From positions 33,709 to 80,185 of the forward strand of contig PBNZ01000020.1 in assembly GCA_002723275.1 (NCBI GenBank): a stretch of 46,477 nucleotides of DNA, given 5' to 3'. Under the pieces are notes generated by a model. It was not told where the DNA came from and did not search any database. It saw only the letters and a program-made list of their open reading frames with translations. Of the stretch, positions 1 through 8,685 are shown piece by piece. Origin of the DNA: Planctomycetaceae bacterium (GTDB lineage Bacteria > Planctomycetota > Planctomycetia > Pirellulales > Pirellulaceae). Each line of letters opens with the position of its first letter. Positions within the stretch are counted from its first letter, which is position 1. The translations under genes were made by a program, and so were the position numbers.

Positions 1-92
1 CCGGATCTCTTTTCTGTCACCTCGGTTGGCAGCCGGACAGGCCCCGCCGCTTCAACCACCCCGATCACGAAAGAGGCCTGTGCGGATTATCG

Positions 93-1142
93 TCAAAATC
101 GAAATCGCATTCCGGTCAAAATTCCATCGATCTCAAACCCACCAATTTCTAAATGATCGTAACCCGCGAACCATTCCACCTTTTCCGTCAGGGCATAACC
201 GACCGTCGCCCGACGGTGTGAAAAATCGGCCTCTCCGAGAGTCCCATAGTCCAACTCTCCGGTCACCTTCAACCGCTCCCAAAGTGACAGGTCCACGCCC
301 AACGTCAGATTCAATCCAGCCTCGCCGCCGTAGTTATCGGCAAGCCAGTTCATACCAATCCCCACACGTGGACGAATCCGCTCACTTGGAAAAAACTCAT
401 AGATAAGATTGACGTCTCCAATCCAAAGATGGTCTCGAAAATTATGGGCTCTCTCTCGGTGCATCCGAAGACTCGTCTCGATTCCAAATCCGCCCGTTTT
501 GTTCGCCAAGAAATCAAAACCAAATTGCGAAAGGTCATCGGTATCGGATCCGTACTCCAAACCTAATCGCAGATTCCATGGCTTTGGAAACTCGACCGTT
601 GCTGATAACGGTGGCAATTCGTTCGCCTCCCCATAGATCGTTTCCCCATAGACAGGTTCGCCATAAATCGATTCCCGATAAATGGGTTCATCCATCACTG
701 TCGTTGGGTGAACTGGCTCCCCGTAGAAATGGTAATGCCGTTCGTTGGCAACGATCGGCGGCGACCAACAAGGTCGACGATCAAAGTGCAAACCCAGGCT
801 CCAAGGCGAGCGACCATAATAATGTCCATGATGATGGTGGTGGTGATGCGAATGACGATGATGTCGGCGATTTCCTCCTCCTCGCGATCGGCCCCCCTGA
901 TGCGAACCGCCACCCGAAGTCTGGCCAGAAATAGCTGCAAGAGTACCACCGCGGTGGGAATCTTGGTCCCGGTCATCTTCGTCGTGACGCCTGCTGCTCT
1001 TCCGAGATTCCGTTCGCTCTGAACTCTTCGAACCGCGAACCTTTTCGCGAACGGATCGCAAAGAATCAGCGTCCGAACGATTCACGAGGAAAAACAGACT
1101 GATGATGACGGTGACACTGAATAGATAACGGTTGAGTGACAT
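93..1142 (-). CDS. Secreted His-rich protein with C-terminal outer-membrane-barrel-like region
   Basis: I do not recognise a named family. The chosen start gives a signal peptide (MSLNRYLF followed by a hydrophobic stretch ending near RSDADS); an in-frame ATG 22 codons upstream would bury it. After the signal come a charged Ser/Arg/Asp-rich region, a Gly-rich stretch and a His tract (roughly residues 93-107), then four 5-residue repeats of the form E-x-[IV]-Y-[GR]. The last 150 or so residues alternate hydrophobic and polar positions with many Gly and aromatic residues and end in GMRFRF, a terminal aromatic residue as in outer-membrane beta-barrels. The likely place is the outer membrane or cell surface, and the His tract could bind metal ions; both are inference. 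The gene stands alone, upstream of and co-directional with the hydroxy-acid oxidase gene. Confidence 0.7.
   Translation of the reverse strand: MSLNRYLFSVTVIISLFFLVNRSDADSLRSVREKVRGSKSSERTESRKSSRRHDEDDRDQDSHRGGTLAAISGQTSGGGSHQGGRSRGGGNRRHHRHSHHHHHHHGHYYGRSPWSLGLHFDRRPCWSPPIVANERHYHFYGEPVHPTTVMDEPIYRESIYGEPVYGETIYGEANELPPLSATVEFPKPWNLRLGLEYGSDTDDLSQFGFDFLANKTGGFGIETSLRMHRERAHNFRDHLWIGDVNLIYEFFPSERIRPRVGIGMNWLADNYGGEAGLNLTLGVDLSLWERLKVTGELDYGTLGEADFSHRRATVGYALTEKVEWFAGYDHLEIGGFEIDGILTGMRFRF
630..689 (-). repeat. In-gene 15-bp tandem repeat coding for E-x-[IV]-Y-[GR]
   Basis: Four consecutive 15-bp units inside the His-rich secreted protein gene encode EPIYR, ESIYG, EPVYG and ETIYG, followed by a decayed unit (EANEL). 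The DNA units differ mainly at synonymous or conservative positions, so the repeat is kept at the protein level. It lies between the His tract and the barrel-like region and may be a flexible, exposed linker. Confidence 0.75.
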
Positions 1143-1402
1143 CTTTTCGCATCCGTGCGGAACTGGATTGACTGGACAGCCAAACCTAAGTTGCATTTCG
1201 CGTGCCACTCACTAGAAGAATTCTGCTGCCCGATGATTAAACGCCTCAATCCGCGGCAAATCAAACTGCCGTGTCATCAGAAGGGAACGCTCGACATCAA
1301 AGTGAAGACGCTAGCAGCCGCCGTTCATTTTCCCCCGACTTGCCCGACCGGACATTCCGTTCCAACCGTGTTGTCGTTTTTTCAACGCGACTAGTCACAG
1401 GC

Positions 1403-2554
1403 TTATTCGGAAATCAAATGCTTCGTGAAGTCCGAGACACGTTCACAGGCTAATTGTTCCATCACCTGCTGAACCTGGCGTTTGAGCATGAAGGCTGTAT
1501 GCAAACCACCCTTGTGTCCGAGTGCACCGACTCCGTACATGAAAGAGCGTCCTAAGAAGGTAAATTTCGCTCCGCTTGAGAGTGCACAGGCAATATCGGG
1601 ACCACCTCGAATGCCCGAATCAAGCATCACAGTGATCTTGTCACCGTACTTTTTCGCCAACGCCGTCATCGGTTTGATCGTCGACTGGCCTGCATCAAGT
1701 TGCCGACCGCCATGATTAGACGAAATAAATCCATCGGCCCCTAAGGCAATGACCTTTTCTGCATCCTGTTCTGTCACGATTCCTTTGACCACCAACTTGC
1801 CCCTCCACATATCGCGCAGTGCCTTGATACGGTCTTCATTCAACCGGCCGGAAAAGGTCTTATTCATGAAGAGTCCCAAGTGTTTCATGCTGAGGCCCTT
1901 GGGAATGTAGGGCTTCATCGTCTTAAACTCGGGCTTGCCGTTCATCAACTGCCCAGTACACCATGCGGGGCAGGTCAGCATTTGCCCGATATTCCGCAAG
2001 GTCATCTGCGGCGGAATCGAAAGACCATTTCGAATTTCTTTCGGCCGGTAACCAAAGGTTGGTGTATCCGCCAAAATCACAAGCACCGGCAAACCAGCTG
2101 CTGCAACGCGAGCGATCAGTTTGTCTCGTAATTCATCTTCGGCCGGATGATAGAGCTGGAACCAAGCGCGTCCATCGGTGATTTCAGCGATCGTTTCCAC
2201 ACTGGCAGTGCTCACCGTAGAAAGGCAAAAGGGAATGTTATGTGTGGCTGCAGCTTTCGCCAAAATCTCACAAGACCCCGGCCACATGAGCCCTTGGAGT
2301 CCCACTGGAGCAATTCCAAACGGCGCGTCGTAAGTTTCACCAAACAGTTCGGTGCGGAGATCCGATCCGGCGTATTTCCCAATGTAATAAGGCCGCAACT
2401 GGACCTTTCGAATATCCTCCGTATTTCGCGCGAGGTTGATATTCGAATTGCACCCGCCCTCCAAATAATCAAAAGCGAATCCAGGCATTCGCTTACGAGC
2501 CTTCGCTCGCAAATGCTCGATGGATGGATATTTGGAATTAAAATCAGCTTCCAT
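1403..2554 (-). CDS. FMN-dependent alpha-hydroxy-acid oxidase/dehydrogenase (LldD/glycolate oxidase family)
   Basis: The enzyme oxidises an L-2-hydroxy acid such as lactate or glycolate to the 2-oxo acid using FMN. At 383 residues it has the usual length of the TIM-barrel family. Visible signatures are the N-terminal Tyr in DYLEGG (Y30), the flavin-loop APVGLQGL near residue 82, WFQLY near 131, the flavin-contacting Lys in VVKGI (K257), the catalytic base in SSNHGGRQLD (H281, with substrate-binding R284), and the phosphate-binding DSGIRGG and LGRSFMYG segments. An AAGGAT ribosome-binding site lies 6 bases before the ATG. No transporter or partner subunit is adjacent, and the substrate cannot be told from sequence. 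No membrane-anchoring insertion is evident, so a soluble enzyme is likely. Confidence 0.93.
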   Translation of the reverse strand: MEADFNSKYPSIEHLRAKARKRMPGFAFDYLEGGCNSNINLARNTEDIRKVQLRPYYIGKYAGSDLRTELFGETYDAPFGIAPVGLQGLMWPGSCEILAKAAATHNIPFCLSTVSTASVETIAEITDGRAWFQLYHPAEDELRDKLIARVAAAGLPVLVILADTPTFGYRPKEIRNGLSIPPQMTLRNIGQMLTCPAWCTGQLMNGKPEFKTMKPYIPKGLSMKHLGLFMNKTFSGRLNEDRIKALRDMWRGKLVVKGIVTEQDAEKVIALGADGFISSNHGGRQLDAGQSTIKPMTALAKKYGDKITVMLDSGIRGGPDIACALSSGAKFTFLGRSFMYGVGALGHKGGLHTAFMLKRQVQQVMEQLACERVSDFTKHLISE

Positions 2555-3194
2555 GGTAGATCCTTACTCTGCTCACAACGATCATGGGATACATCCGAAA
2601 CCAACTCAACCAGACTTCCGATGATCAGCCAACCGTCCCCAACAAATGCTTCGGCCTTCTCTAATGGTATAAGTTTCGGCCAACCAGATTTCAACCAATG
2701 CAAATCCACAACATGCTTCCCCTGCGCCCCTGCCCTGTCCCCAATTCGCCAGAAAGCGACGTGGGAAACCGGTTCCTTTGTTATCGGCGGGCGGAGCCGA
2801 CATTCGCTGGAAAGAATCGAGATTTGCGACTCATTTGGTTCAAAGATTGTTACGAACAGCACCCCGCGAACACCATCTGAGGCTGATCGCGTGCGCTTCA
2901 AACTATCACCACGACCTAACCGGCCCCAAAAACGCGGTCGACCGTTCTCACGAGACACATTCGCTATATTTACCACAACGGGAAATCCACCCCAACATAC
3001 TGTCCAGATCAGCGGACAATCATTAAAACACTGGAATAGAATAATTTCCTGACCGATGGTAGGAGGGCTCACCCCAGCGAACCGCTGCCTCCAACAGTCC
3101 CCATAGCTTTCAACCGATCAATTGCTTCAATCTAGTCGCCCCACCCGGTAACGCCTGGAACCGGAACCCAATTTCATAACTCCTGGTGAACACG
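2555..3194. other. Divergent intergenic region, no gene seen
   Basis: About 640 bases separate the divergently transcribed hydroxy-acid oxidase and prolyl oligopeptidase genes. Open frames cross it on both strands, but they run antisense into the oxidase gene and their translations show no recognisable family or plausible signal. It should carry the two promoters; I could not pick convincing -10/-35 pairs. Confidence 0.5.
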
Positions 3195-5336
3195 ATGTCT
3201 TTCACAGCTCTCCTCATCGCAACAGCAACTATGGGTCCCATGGAAGTCAACCCTTCATCCCAAGCGTCGGACCAAGTCCGTTATCCAGAGTCACGCCGAG
3301 AAGCGGTCCACGACACCTTTCATGGCGTGAAGGTCGCGGGCCCCTACCGCTGGCTTGAGCAAGACGTGCGCGAATCGAAAGAGGTTCAACAATGGGTCGC
3401 GGCAGAAAACAAGGTCACCCAAGCCTTTTTGCAAGCGATCCCGCAGCGCGAAGCGATCGGCAAACGGCTTACGCAACTTTGGAATTACCCAAAATATTCG
3501 GCCCCGTTCCAGCGGGGAGGAAAATACTTTTATTACAAGAATAACGGGCTTCAAAACCAAACCGTACTCTACGTGACAAATTCACTTGATGAGGCTCCCA
3601 GAGTCTTGATCGATCCAAACGCCTGGAGTCAGGATGGCACGATCGCCTTGTCATCGGCAAGCCCGAGTGACGATGCCAAGCTCTTGGCTTACACCGTCAG
3701 CGAAGCCGGCTCGGACTGGAAGAATCTTCGCATCCTGAACGTTGAAACCGGCGAACTTCTCGAAGACAAGCTGCAGTGGATTCGTTGGGGCGGCGTCGAC
3801 TGGCTGCCGGATGGATCCGGATTCTACTATGCACGCTATCCGGAGCCGGAAGAGGGTGAACAGTATCAGGCCCTCGCGCTCGACCAGATGCTTTACTTCC
3901 ATCGCATTGGCACATCCCAATCCAACGACCGTCTGGTCTATCGTCGAGCGGATCATCCCGACTGGTCCTTTAGCCTCGATCTGACCGAAGACGATCGTTA
4001 CCAGATCATCAGCATCACCAAGAGCACCGACGACGAGAACATGGTGCTTTACCGGGAGACAGGGAATCCGGACGCGCCCTGGATTGAACTGATTGGGGAT
4101 TTCGAAAATCAGTTCTGGTTTATTGGCAACCGAGACGACAATTTCTTTTTCTTGACGGATCTCGATGCACCGACCAAGCGCGTGGTTGCCATGTCGCTTC
4201 AAAAACCTGGACGAGACCAGGTTCGTGAAGTAATTCCTGCTCGCGCTGAAACGCTGCGTTCCGCGCGGATCCTCAACAACAGTTTCGTCGCTTCGTACCT
4301 GAAGGACGCTACGACTCAGGTGCGAATCTTGTCTCTGGATGGCGACTTCATCCGCGACGTCAAATTCCCTGGCCTCGGCACCGCCTCGGGATTCGGTGGT
4401 CAAGAAACCGACGTTGAGACTTTTTATTCATTCTCCAGTTACGACACGCCCTCGAGCATCTATCGCTACGACATACAGACCGGGAAGAGTCAGCTTTGGC
4501 GACAATCTGAAGCCGACTTCGATCCCGCACTCTTCGAAGTCAATCAGGTCTTCTATGAAAGCAAAGATGGGACCCGCGTCCCAATGTTCATAGCTCACAA
4601 GAAGAATCTCAAGCGAGACGGAAACAATCCAACGCTGTTGTATGGATACGGCGGCTTCAACATCTCGCTCACGCCCTCATTTTCGGTTTCCTATGTAACC
4701 TGGATGGAGATGGGCGGTGTCGTTGCAATTCCCAACCTACGCGGCGGCGGCGAATATGGAGAACAATGGCATCAAGCGGGCAAAACCGTGCGAAAGCAAA
4801 ACGTGTTCGACGATTTTATTGCTGCCGCGGAATGGCTGATTGACGAAAAATATACCTGCTCCGAAAAGCTCGCCATTCAGGGTGGTAGCAACGGCGGTCT
4901 GCTCGTGGGTGCCGTCATGACTCAACGACCCAATTTATTCGGCGCGTGCCTGCCGGCAGTTGGCGTGATGGACATGCTCCGATACCAACATTTCACGGCC
5001 GGACGGTTTTGGGTCGATGAATACGGAACTCCAGACGAGAAGGACGAGTTCCACGCCTTGATCAAGTACTCGCCCTACCACAACATTCGACCTGGCGTCA
5101 GTTATCCCGCAACCCTGGTCTCGACGGCCGATACCGATGATCGCGTCGTACCCATGCACAGTTTCAAGTTTGCAGCGGCGTTGCAGCACGCACAGGCCGG
5201 ACCCGCACCCATCTTGATTCGCATCGAGACGAGAGCCGGACACGGTGCCGGCAAGCCAACCAGCAAACGCATTGAGAACATTGCCGATCACTGGGCTTTC
5301 CTGGCACACATCTTCGAAATTTCCATTCCCTGGTAG
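3195..5336 (+). CDS. Prolyl oligopeptidase family serine peptidase (S9A)
   Basis: This enzyme cleaves peptides after proline. A seven-bladed propeller (about residues 75-430) gates a C-terminal alpha/beta-hydrolase domain. The N-terminal family segment with PYRWLE is present. The catalytic triad is visible: S565 in GGSNGGLL, D649 in TADTDDRVVP and H683 in AGHGAGKP. At 713 residues it matches the family length. The start chosen is ATG 3195 because GGTGA lies 5 bases before it; GTG 3186 in the same frame is an alternative. The first 25 residues are moderately hydrophobic and may act as a signal peptide, placing the enzyme in the periplasm. It stands alone, convergent with the MGMT gene. Confidence 0.95.
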   Translation: MSFTALLIATATMGPMEVNPSSQASDQVRYPESRREAVHDTFHGVKVAGPYRWLEQDVRESKEVQQWVAAENKVTQAFLQAIPQREAIGKRLTQLWNYPKYSAPFQRGGKYFYYKNNGLQNQTVLYVTNSLDEAPRVLIDPNAWSQDGTIALSSASPSDDAKLLAYTVSEAGSDWKNLRILNVETGELLEDKLQWIRWGGVDWLPDGSGFYYARYPEPEEGEQYQALALDQMLYFHRIGTSQSNDRLVYRRADHPDWSFSLDLTEDDRYQIISITKSTDDENMVLYRETGNPDAPWIELIGDFENQFWFIGNRDDNFFFLTDLDAPTKRVVAMSLQKPGRDQVREVIPARAETLRSARILNNSFVASYLKDATTQVRILSLDGDFIRDVKFPGLGTASGFGGQETDVETFYSFSSYDTPSSIYRYDIQTGKSQLWRQSEADFDPALFEVNQVFYESKDGTRVPMFIAHKKNLKRDGNNPTLLYGYGGFNISLTPSFSVSYVTWMEMGGVVAIPNLRGGGEYGEQWHQAGKTVRKQNVFDDFIAAAEWLIDEKYTCSEKLAIQGGSNGGLLVGAVMTQRPNLFGACLPAVGVMDMLRYQHFTAGRFWVDEYGTPDEKDEFHALIKYSPYHNIRPGVSYPATLVSTADTDDRVVPMHSFKFAAALQHAQAGPAPILIRIETRAGHGAGKPTSKRIENIADHWAFLAHIFEISIPW

Positions 5337-5435
5337 TCAACCGCCATGTTCACGTCGCCATTCTGACCGTGTACCTTTCCGACGGTTCACTATGAGGCAA
5401 ACGAAACGGCGTGGCATGCTCATGTTTACGTCGGG

Positions 5436-5933
5436 TTAGCCTGGCAGACTCGCCTCCAATCGCAACATTTGTTTTTTGAGCGACAAGCCTGTCGGCGCGG
5501 AAAATCCACCAAGCTGATCATTCGCCGCCACCACTCGATGACAGGGAATCAGGATGGGCAGTGGATTGTTAGCCATGGCAGATCCCACGGCTCGTGCCGC
5601 CTGCGGTGAGCCTGCCAGTCGAGCTAATTGTCCGTAGGAAATCGTTTCCCCGTACGGAATTTCATGACAACGTAATAAGACACGACTCCGGAAACTCGTC
5701 ATTGGAGGTAAATCAAGCGGCACGCTGCGCAGGTCGACTCTCTCACCCCCGCTAAAACTCACGATCTTGGAAACCACATCCCAGGGATCTCCTTCGATTT
5801 CGAGCTCGATTTCAGCAGCAAGCGCTTTACGAGCGGCCGATTTGGACGGATGCCCCATCGTCGTCCGCCGCACTCCGCGAGGGCCGGAGCAAGCGCCAAA
5901 CCAACCGAGTTTTGTTGAAAAAATCACAAACAT
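5436..5933 (-). CDS. ogt: Methylated-DNA--[protein]-cysteine S-methyltransferase (MGMT/Ogt type)
   Basis: This suicide repair enzyme transfers the methyl group from O6-methylguanine to its own cysteine. The acceptor is C131 in the invariant PCHRVV motif. The helix-turn-helix with the Arg finger is visible as SPQAARAVGSAMANNP just before it, and the GETISYGQLA segment precedes that. At 165 residues it matches the short Ogt/MGMT type without an AdaA metal-binding domain. GGA about 8 bases upstream of the ATG supports the start. It is convergent with the prolyl oligopeptidase gene across about 100 bases. Whether it is closer to Ogt or to the AdaB part of Ada cannot be decided by eye. Confidence 0.93.
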   Translation of the reverse strand: MFVIFSTKLGWFGACSGPRGVRRTTMGHPSKSAARKALAAEIELEIEGDPWDVVSKIVSFSGGERVDLRSVPLDLPPMTSFRSRVLLRCHEIPYGETISYGQLARLAGSPQAARAVGSAMANNPLPILIPCHRVVAANDQLGGFSAPTGLSLKKQMLRLEASLPG

Positions 5934-6062
5934 TGTCTTTTTCCGGGCGACGATGGCTGAGTGCTAATTCCTGGAAACGCTTGGCCTGGGCTGCGACTTC
6001 CGTCAGTTGACCAGACGGCTTTGACACTTTTGGCCACGGCATTTTATACTGCAAGATGAACA

Positions 6063-6105
6063 GGGAGACAGCTTCCTTCGTTTCTTTGCGGTGGCTGAAG
6101 CTGTC
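6063..6105. repeat. Inverted repeat, REP-like
   Basis: The arms GACAGCTTC (6067-6075) and GAAGCTGTC (6097-6105) are perfect 9-bp complements separated by 21 bases, with further G/C pairing just outside (GGG against CCC with one bulge). It sits between the MGMT gene and the next plus-strand gene, ending about 20 bases before that start codon. The GGGACAGCTT...AAGCTGTCCC arrangement resembles dispersed REP-type palindromes in large environmental bacterial genomes; that family link is from memory and unverified. It could also form a hairpin in the leader of the downstream gene. Confidence 0.5.
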
Positions 6106-6127
6106 CCCCCTATGAGGACCGACCTGC

Positions 6128-6871
6128 ATGAGTCGCTACAGCACGTTCAGCGATGATTTCTATGTCAACGTGAATCTCAACACTGAGATGGATTTACCAA
6201 GTGGTCGGGAAGCGCTGCTGCATTATTTCGAGCAGATCCAAAAGCACTTTCCGACGATGGGGAATTTCTACAATCGAGATCGGGCGGAATACGTGCTCGA
6301 GGAGGAAAAAGACCGCGGTCGCTACCGCTGGACAACCGTAGAACCGCGCCGTGTCTGCTCGGGACACGTTAACCCTGATTCCATCGACGATGCGTTGAAG
6401 CTCCATGAAGTCATCATGGAAACTCTACCCTACGCACTTTCGGTGAGTCCACTCGATTGTGAATCATTGAATGTGATGTTCGGATTCGATTTCACCTATC
6501 GCGGCAATCACAACCAGCTGGTAGCAGACGCTCTAGGAGTCACACCGGCGTTTGAACGGTTACTGGAAATCCCCGGCTCCAACGTCGTTTCCTGGGAACC
6601 CTCCTTCCAGATCGCTCTTGATGACGACTGCAAGATGCAATGTCGCCTGAGCATCGAAACGCGAACGAGCGCCTATCACGTTCGAACCGGCGAGTTCCCC
6701 GAGGAACAAATCAGTGTCTATCTCACAGCGCGGCGTTACGGCAGTTTTGAGGCAGGCGAGAGCCTCGCTGAGGCAACGCTTCGCATGGCGAATCTCTGTC
6801 GCGAGGTCGTGGATGACCACATCGTAAACCACGTCTTGAGACCGCTACAACAGGCGATCGCGCTGCGTTAG
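6128..6871 (+). CDS. Conserved-looking hypothetical protein, 247 aa
   Basis: I do not recognise the family. The protein has no signal peptide or membrane segment and is likely cytoplasmic. It is acidic, with many aromatic and charged residues and no obvious catalytic motif. Codon use and amino-acid composition look like a real gene, and GAGGA lies 10 bases before the ATG. It contains DDYxY-free, strand-rich middle sequence (FGFDFTYRG, then SWEPSFQIALDDD, then ISVYLTARRYGSF) and a C-terminal helical stretch. It is convergent with the small secreted protein gene, the two ends overlapping by 4 bases. No function is proposed. Confidence 0.75.
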   Translation: MSRYSTFSDDFYVNVNLNTEMDLPSGREALLHYFEQIQKHFPTMGNFYNRDRAEYVLEEEKDRGRYRWTTVEPRRVCSGHVNPDSIDDALKLHEVIMETLPYALSVSPLDCESLNVMFGFDFTYRGNHNQLVADALGVTPAFERLLEIPGSNVVSWEPSFQIALDDDCKMQCRLSIETRTSAYHVRTGEFPEEQISVYLTARRYGSFEAGESLAEATLRMANLCREVVDDHIVNHVLRPLQQAIALR

Positions 6872-7293
6872 TGCACTGCTTTTCCAGCCGTTCGCGAAAC
6901 ATCCTTCCGCTGCAATGTGCGACGACTGGATCGCGGCAGAAACTTCCGGTTTGTGACCTCCGGATCATGCTGCGTCCAAGTTTCACGAACATCGGTCGCT
7001 TCCACCTCTCGCATCGTATTGCCGTCGTACCAGATACAGCGATACGAGCCGGTTTTCCAACAGCGAACGGGCAATTGGCCAGGCTTTTTTAAGAGCCGCC
7101 AATCCCGCACATGGAAGCGACCATCGGGCCCCGACCAGTCATAGAAAATCACCTGGTCGAGAATACGATTCCCATGCTCGTCGAAGAAGTGATTCACCTC
7201 GATCAAGTCAACTTGATCACGAACCACCAAGCCGAGTGAATCTTGGCCAACCGTGCCAAGCACGGTCAGCGCCGCAATATAGAACATACCCAT
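6868..7293 (-). CDS. Small hypothetical protein with N-terminal hydrophobic signal
   Basis: I do not recognise this 141-residue protein. The start at 7293 is chosen because CAGGGAG lies a few bases upstream and the first residues (MGMFYIAALTVLGTVG) look like a signal peptide; a longer in-frame version from 7410 would place that sequence internally. The mature part is rich in aromatic residues, Asp and Arg (EVNHFF, VIFYDW, CWKTGSYRCIWYDG) with two Cys that could form a disulfide, and ends in a basic tail. It overlaps the 3' end of the 247-aa gene by 4 bases. Probably exported; function unknown. Confidence 0.65.
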   Translation of the reverse strand: MGMFYIAALTVLGTVGQDSLGLVVRDQVDLIEVNHFFDEHGNRILDQVIFYDWSGPDGRFHVRDWRLLKKPGQLPVRCWKTGSYRCIWYDGNTMREVEATDVRETWTQHDPEVTNRKFLPRSSRRTLQRKDVSRTAGKAVH

Positions 7294-7686
7294 GGCTGAC
7301 TCCCTGAGAGTGAGTACCAAAAGCCGGGCACGGCTTGTACCCTCTATCGGCCAGAGAACAGTCAAGGGAAGAGCATTTTCGAGGCGGATCTGCGCCACCC
7401 CCAAAGGCATTTCTAAAGTGGGCTGTGCGAATCGCCCGGAAAAGCTTAAAACGGAACTTCAGTGATAGCACTCCAGAAAAAATTCACCGTTAATACCTAA
7501 ACAGCTCTACAGAAGCTACTTACGGCTCTATTACACAAGTTTTACACGAGTTGAACATGGTGGTGACCTCCAGAGAGAGTCCCCTCCTTACAATTTTTAG
7601 AGTTGCCGCAAAGAAAATTGCATTCACAGTCGAGTTTTGCGACCTCAGAGGATCGGCAAGAAGAGCCCTGACCAACAGGAACCCCC
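7294..7686. other. Divergent intergenic region upstream of the desaturase
   Basis: About 390 bases lie between the small secreted protein gene (minus) and the desaturase gene (plus). Its right half is AT-richer (for example around 7495-7550 and 7590-7620). It should carry the desaturase promoter. I see no convincing operator and no additional gene. Confidence 0.4.
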
Positions 7687-8658
7687 ATGTCCACAGTGAC
7701 ACCCCCCATTACCGAGATCAACCCAGAGACCATTGACCGGGAAACACCTTCGGGTTCCGATAAGCAGCATTCACAACTGGCGGACCCCAAACGCAGGGAG
7801 GTGTCTAAAACGAACCTCATCTGGCTTGTAATTTTGCATGCTGGTGCTTTGGCGGCGTTTTTGCCCTACTTTTTTTCATGGCAGGGCGTCATCTTGATGC
7901 TGGGCCTCCATTGGTTGACTGGTGGCATCGGCATCTGTTTGGGATTCCATCGCTTGCTCACCCACATGAGTTTCAAAACCTATCGTCCGTTCCGCTGGTT
8001 CATTGCTTGGCTAGGTGGGTTGGCGGGCGAAGGCTCTGCACTCGATTGGGTCGCGAACCATCGCCAGCATCACGCCTGCAGTGATCTCGAGGGTGACCCA
8101 CACAGCCCGCTCGACGGCGGTTTGTGGGCTCATATATTCTGGCTGGCGTGGCAATATCCGGCTGATGAATTGAAGAAGCAACACGAACGATGTGCGCCCG
8201 ATCTGGTTCGCGACAAGGGAATTCAATTTTTAGACAAAACATTTCTACTGTGGCACTTGCTTTTAGCGGCTGCGTTGTTCGCTATTGGATACTTCAGCAG
8301 CGGCTTGCAAATGGCAAGTTCATTGGTCATTTGGGGTATGTTCGTTCGACTGTGTCTCGTGTTGCACGCCACCTGGCTAGTCAACTCAGCAAGTCATATG
8401 TGGGGTTATCGCAACTACACGACGACGGACCAAAGCCGCAATAACTGGTGGGTTGCGATAATCACCTACGGTGAAGGTTGGCACAACAACCATCACGCGT
8501 TTCCTCGCATGGCAGCTCATGGCCATCGCTGGTGGGAGATCGACGTTACGTTCCTTGCCATCCGCTGCCTACAAGCGGTTGGACTTGCCTGGGATGTCGT
8601 TGATTACAAACGCGGCAGCGAAAAGCTGAAAAGAGCCAGGGTGAAAAAGGGTGCGTAG
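7687..8658 (+). CDS. Acyl-CoA/acyl-lipid delta-9-type fatty acid desaturase
   Basis: This membrane di-iron enzyme puts a double bond into a fatty acyl chain. The three histidine boxes of the family are intact: HRLLTH (residues 88-93), HRQHH (125-129) and HNNHH (266-270), with the extra NSASHMWG His (237) typical of the stearoyl-CoA desaturase type. Hydrophobic pairs near residues 44-80 and 188-230 fit four membrane spans. The first 40 residues are a polar tail. AGGA lies about 8 bases before the ATG. It is convergent with a two-component system, with only 27 bases between stop codons. The role is likely membrane fluidity adjustment; the electron donor is not encoded nearby. Confidence 0.93.
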   Translation: MSTVTPPITEINPETIDRETPSGSDKQHSQLADPKRREVSKTNLIWLVILHAGALAAFLPYFFSWQGVILMLGLHWLTGGIGICLGFHRLLTHMSFKTYRPFRWFIAWLGGLAGEGSALDWVANHRQHHACSDLEGDPHSPLDGGLWAHIFWLAWQYPADELKKQHERCAPDLVRDKGIQFLDKTFLLWHLLLAAALFAIGYFSSGLQMASSLVIWGMFVRLCLVLHATWLVNSASHMWGYRNYTTTDQSRNNWWVAIITYGEGWHNNHHAFPRMAAHGHRWWEIDVTFLAIRCLQAVGLAWDVVDYKRGSEKLKRARVKKGA

Positions 8659-8685
8659 AATGAAGATCCGGCAGCACCTATCCCA

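Noticed and set aside
828-880. Short T/G-rich triplet-like DNA near 830-870 that looks like a simple repeat
   Set aside because: It is the coding sequence of the His tract in the first gene, not an independent element.
2147-3072. Long open frames on both strands covering the 5' end of the hydroxy-acid oxidase gene and its upstream gap
   Set aside because: They overlap a clear oxidase gene for several hundred bases, have no family motif and unnatural composition (many Arg, Ser, Pro), so they are chance frames.
5827-6129. A 100-residue minus-strand frame over the start of the MGMT gene and the REP-like repeat
   Set aside because: It overlaps the MGMT gene in another frame and reads through an inverted repeat, and has no family signal.
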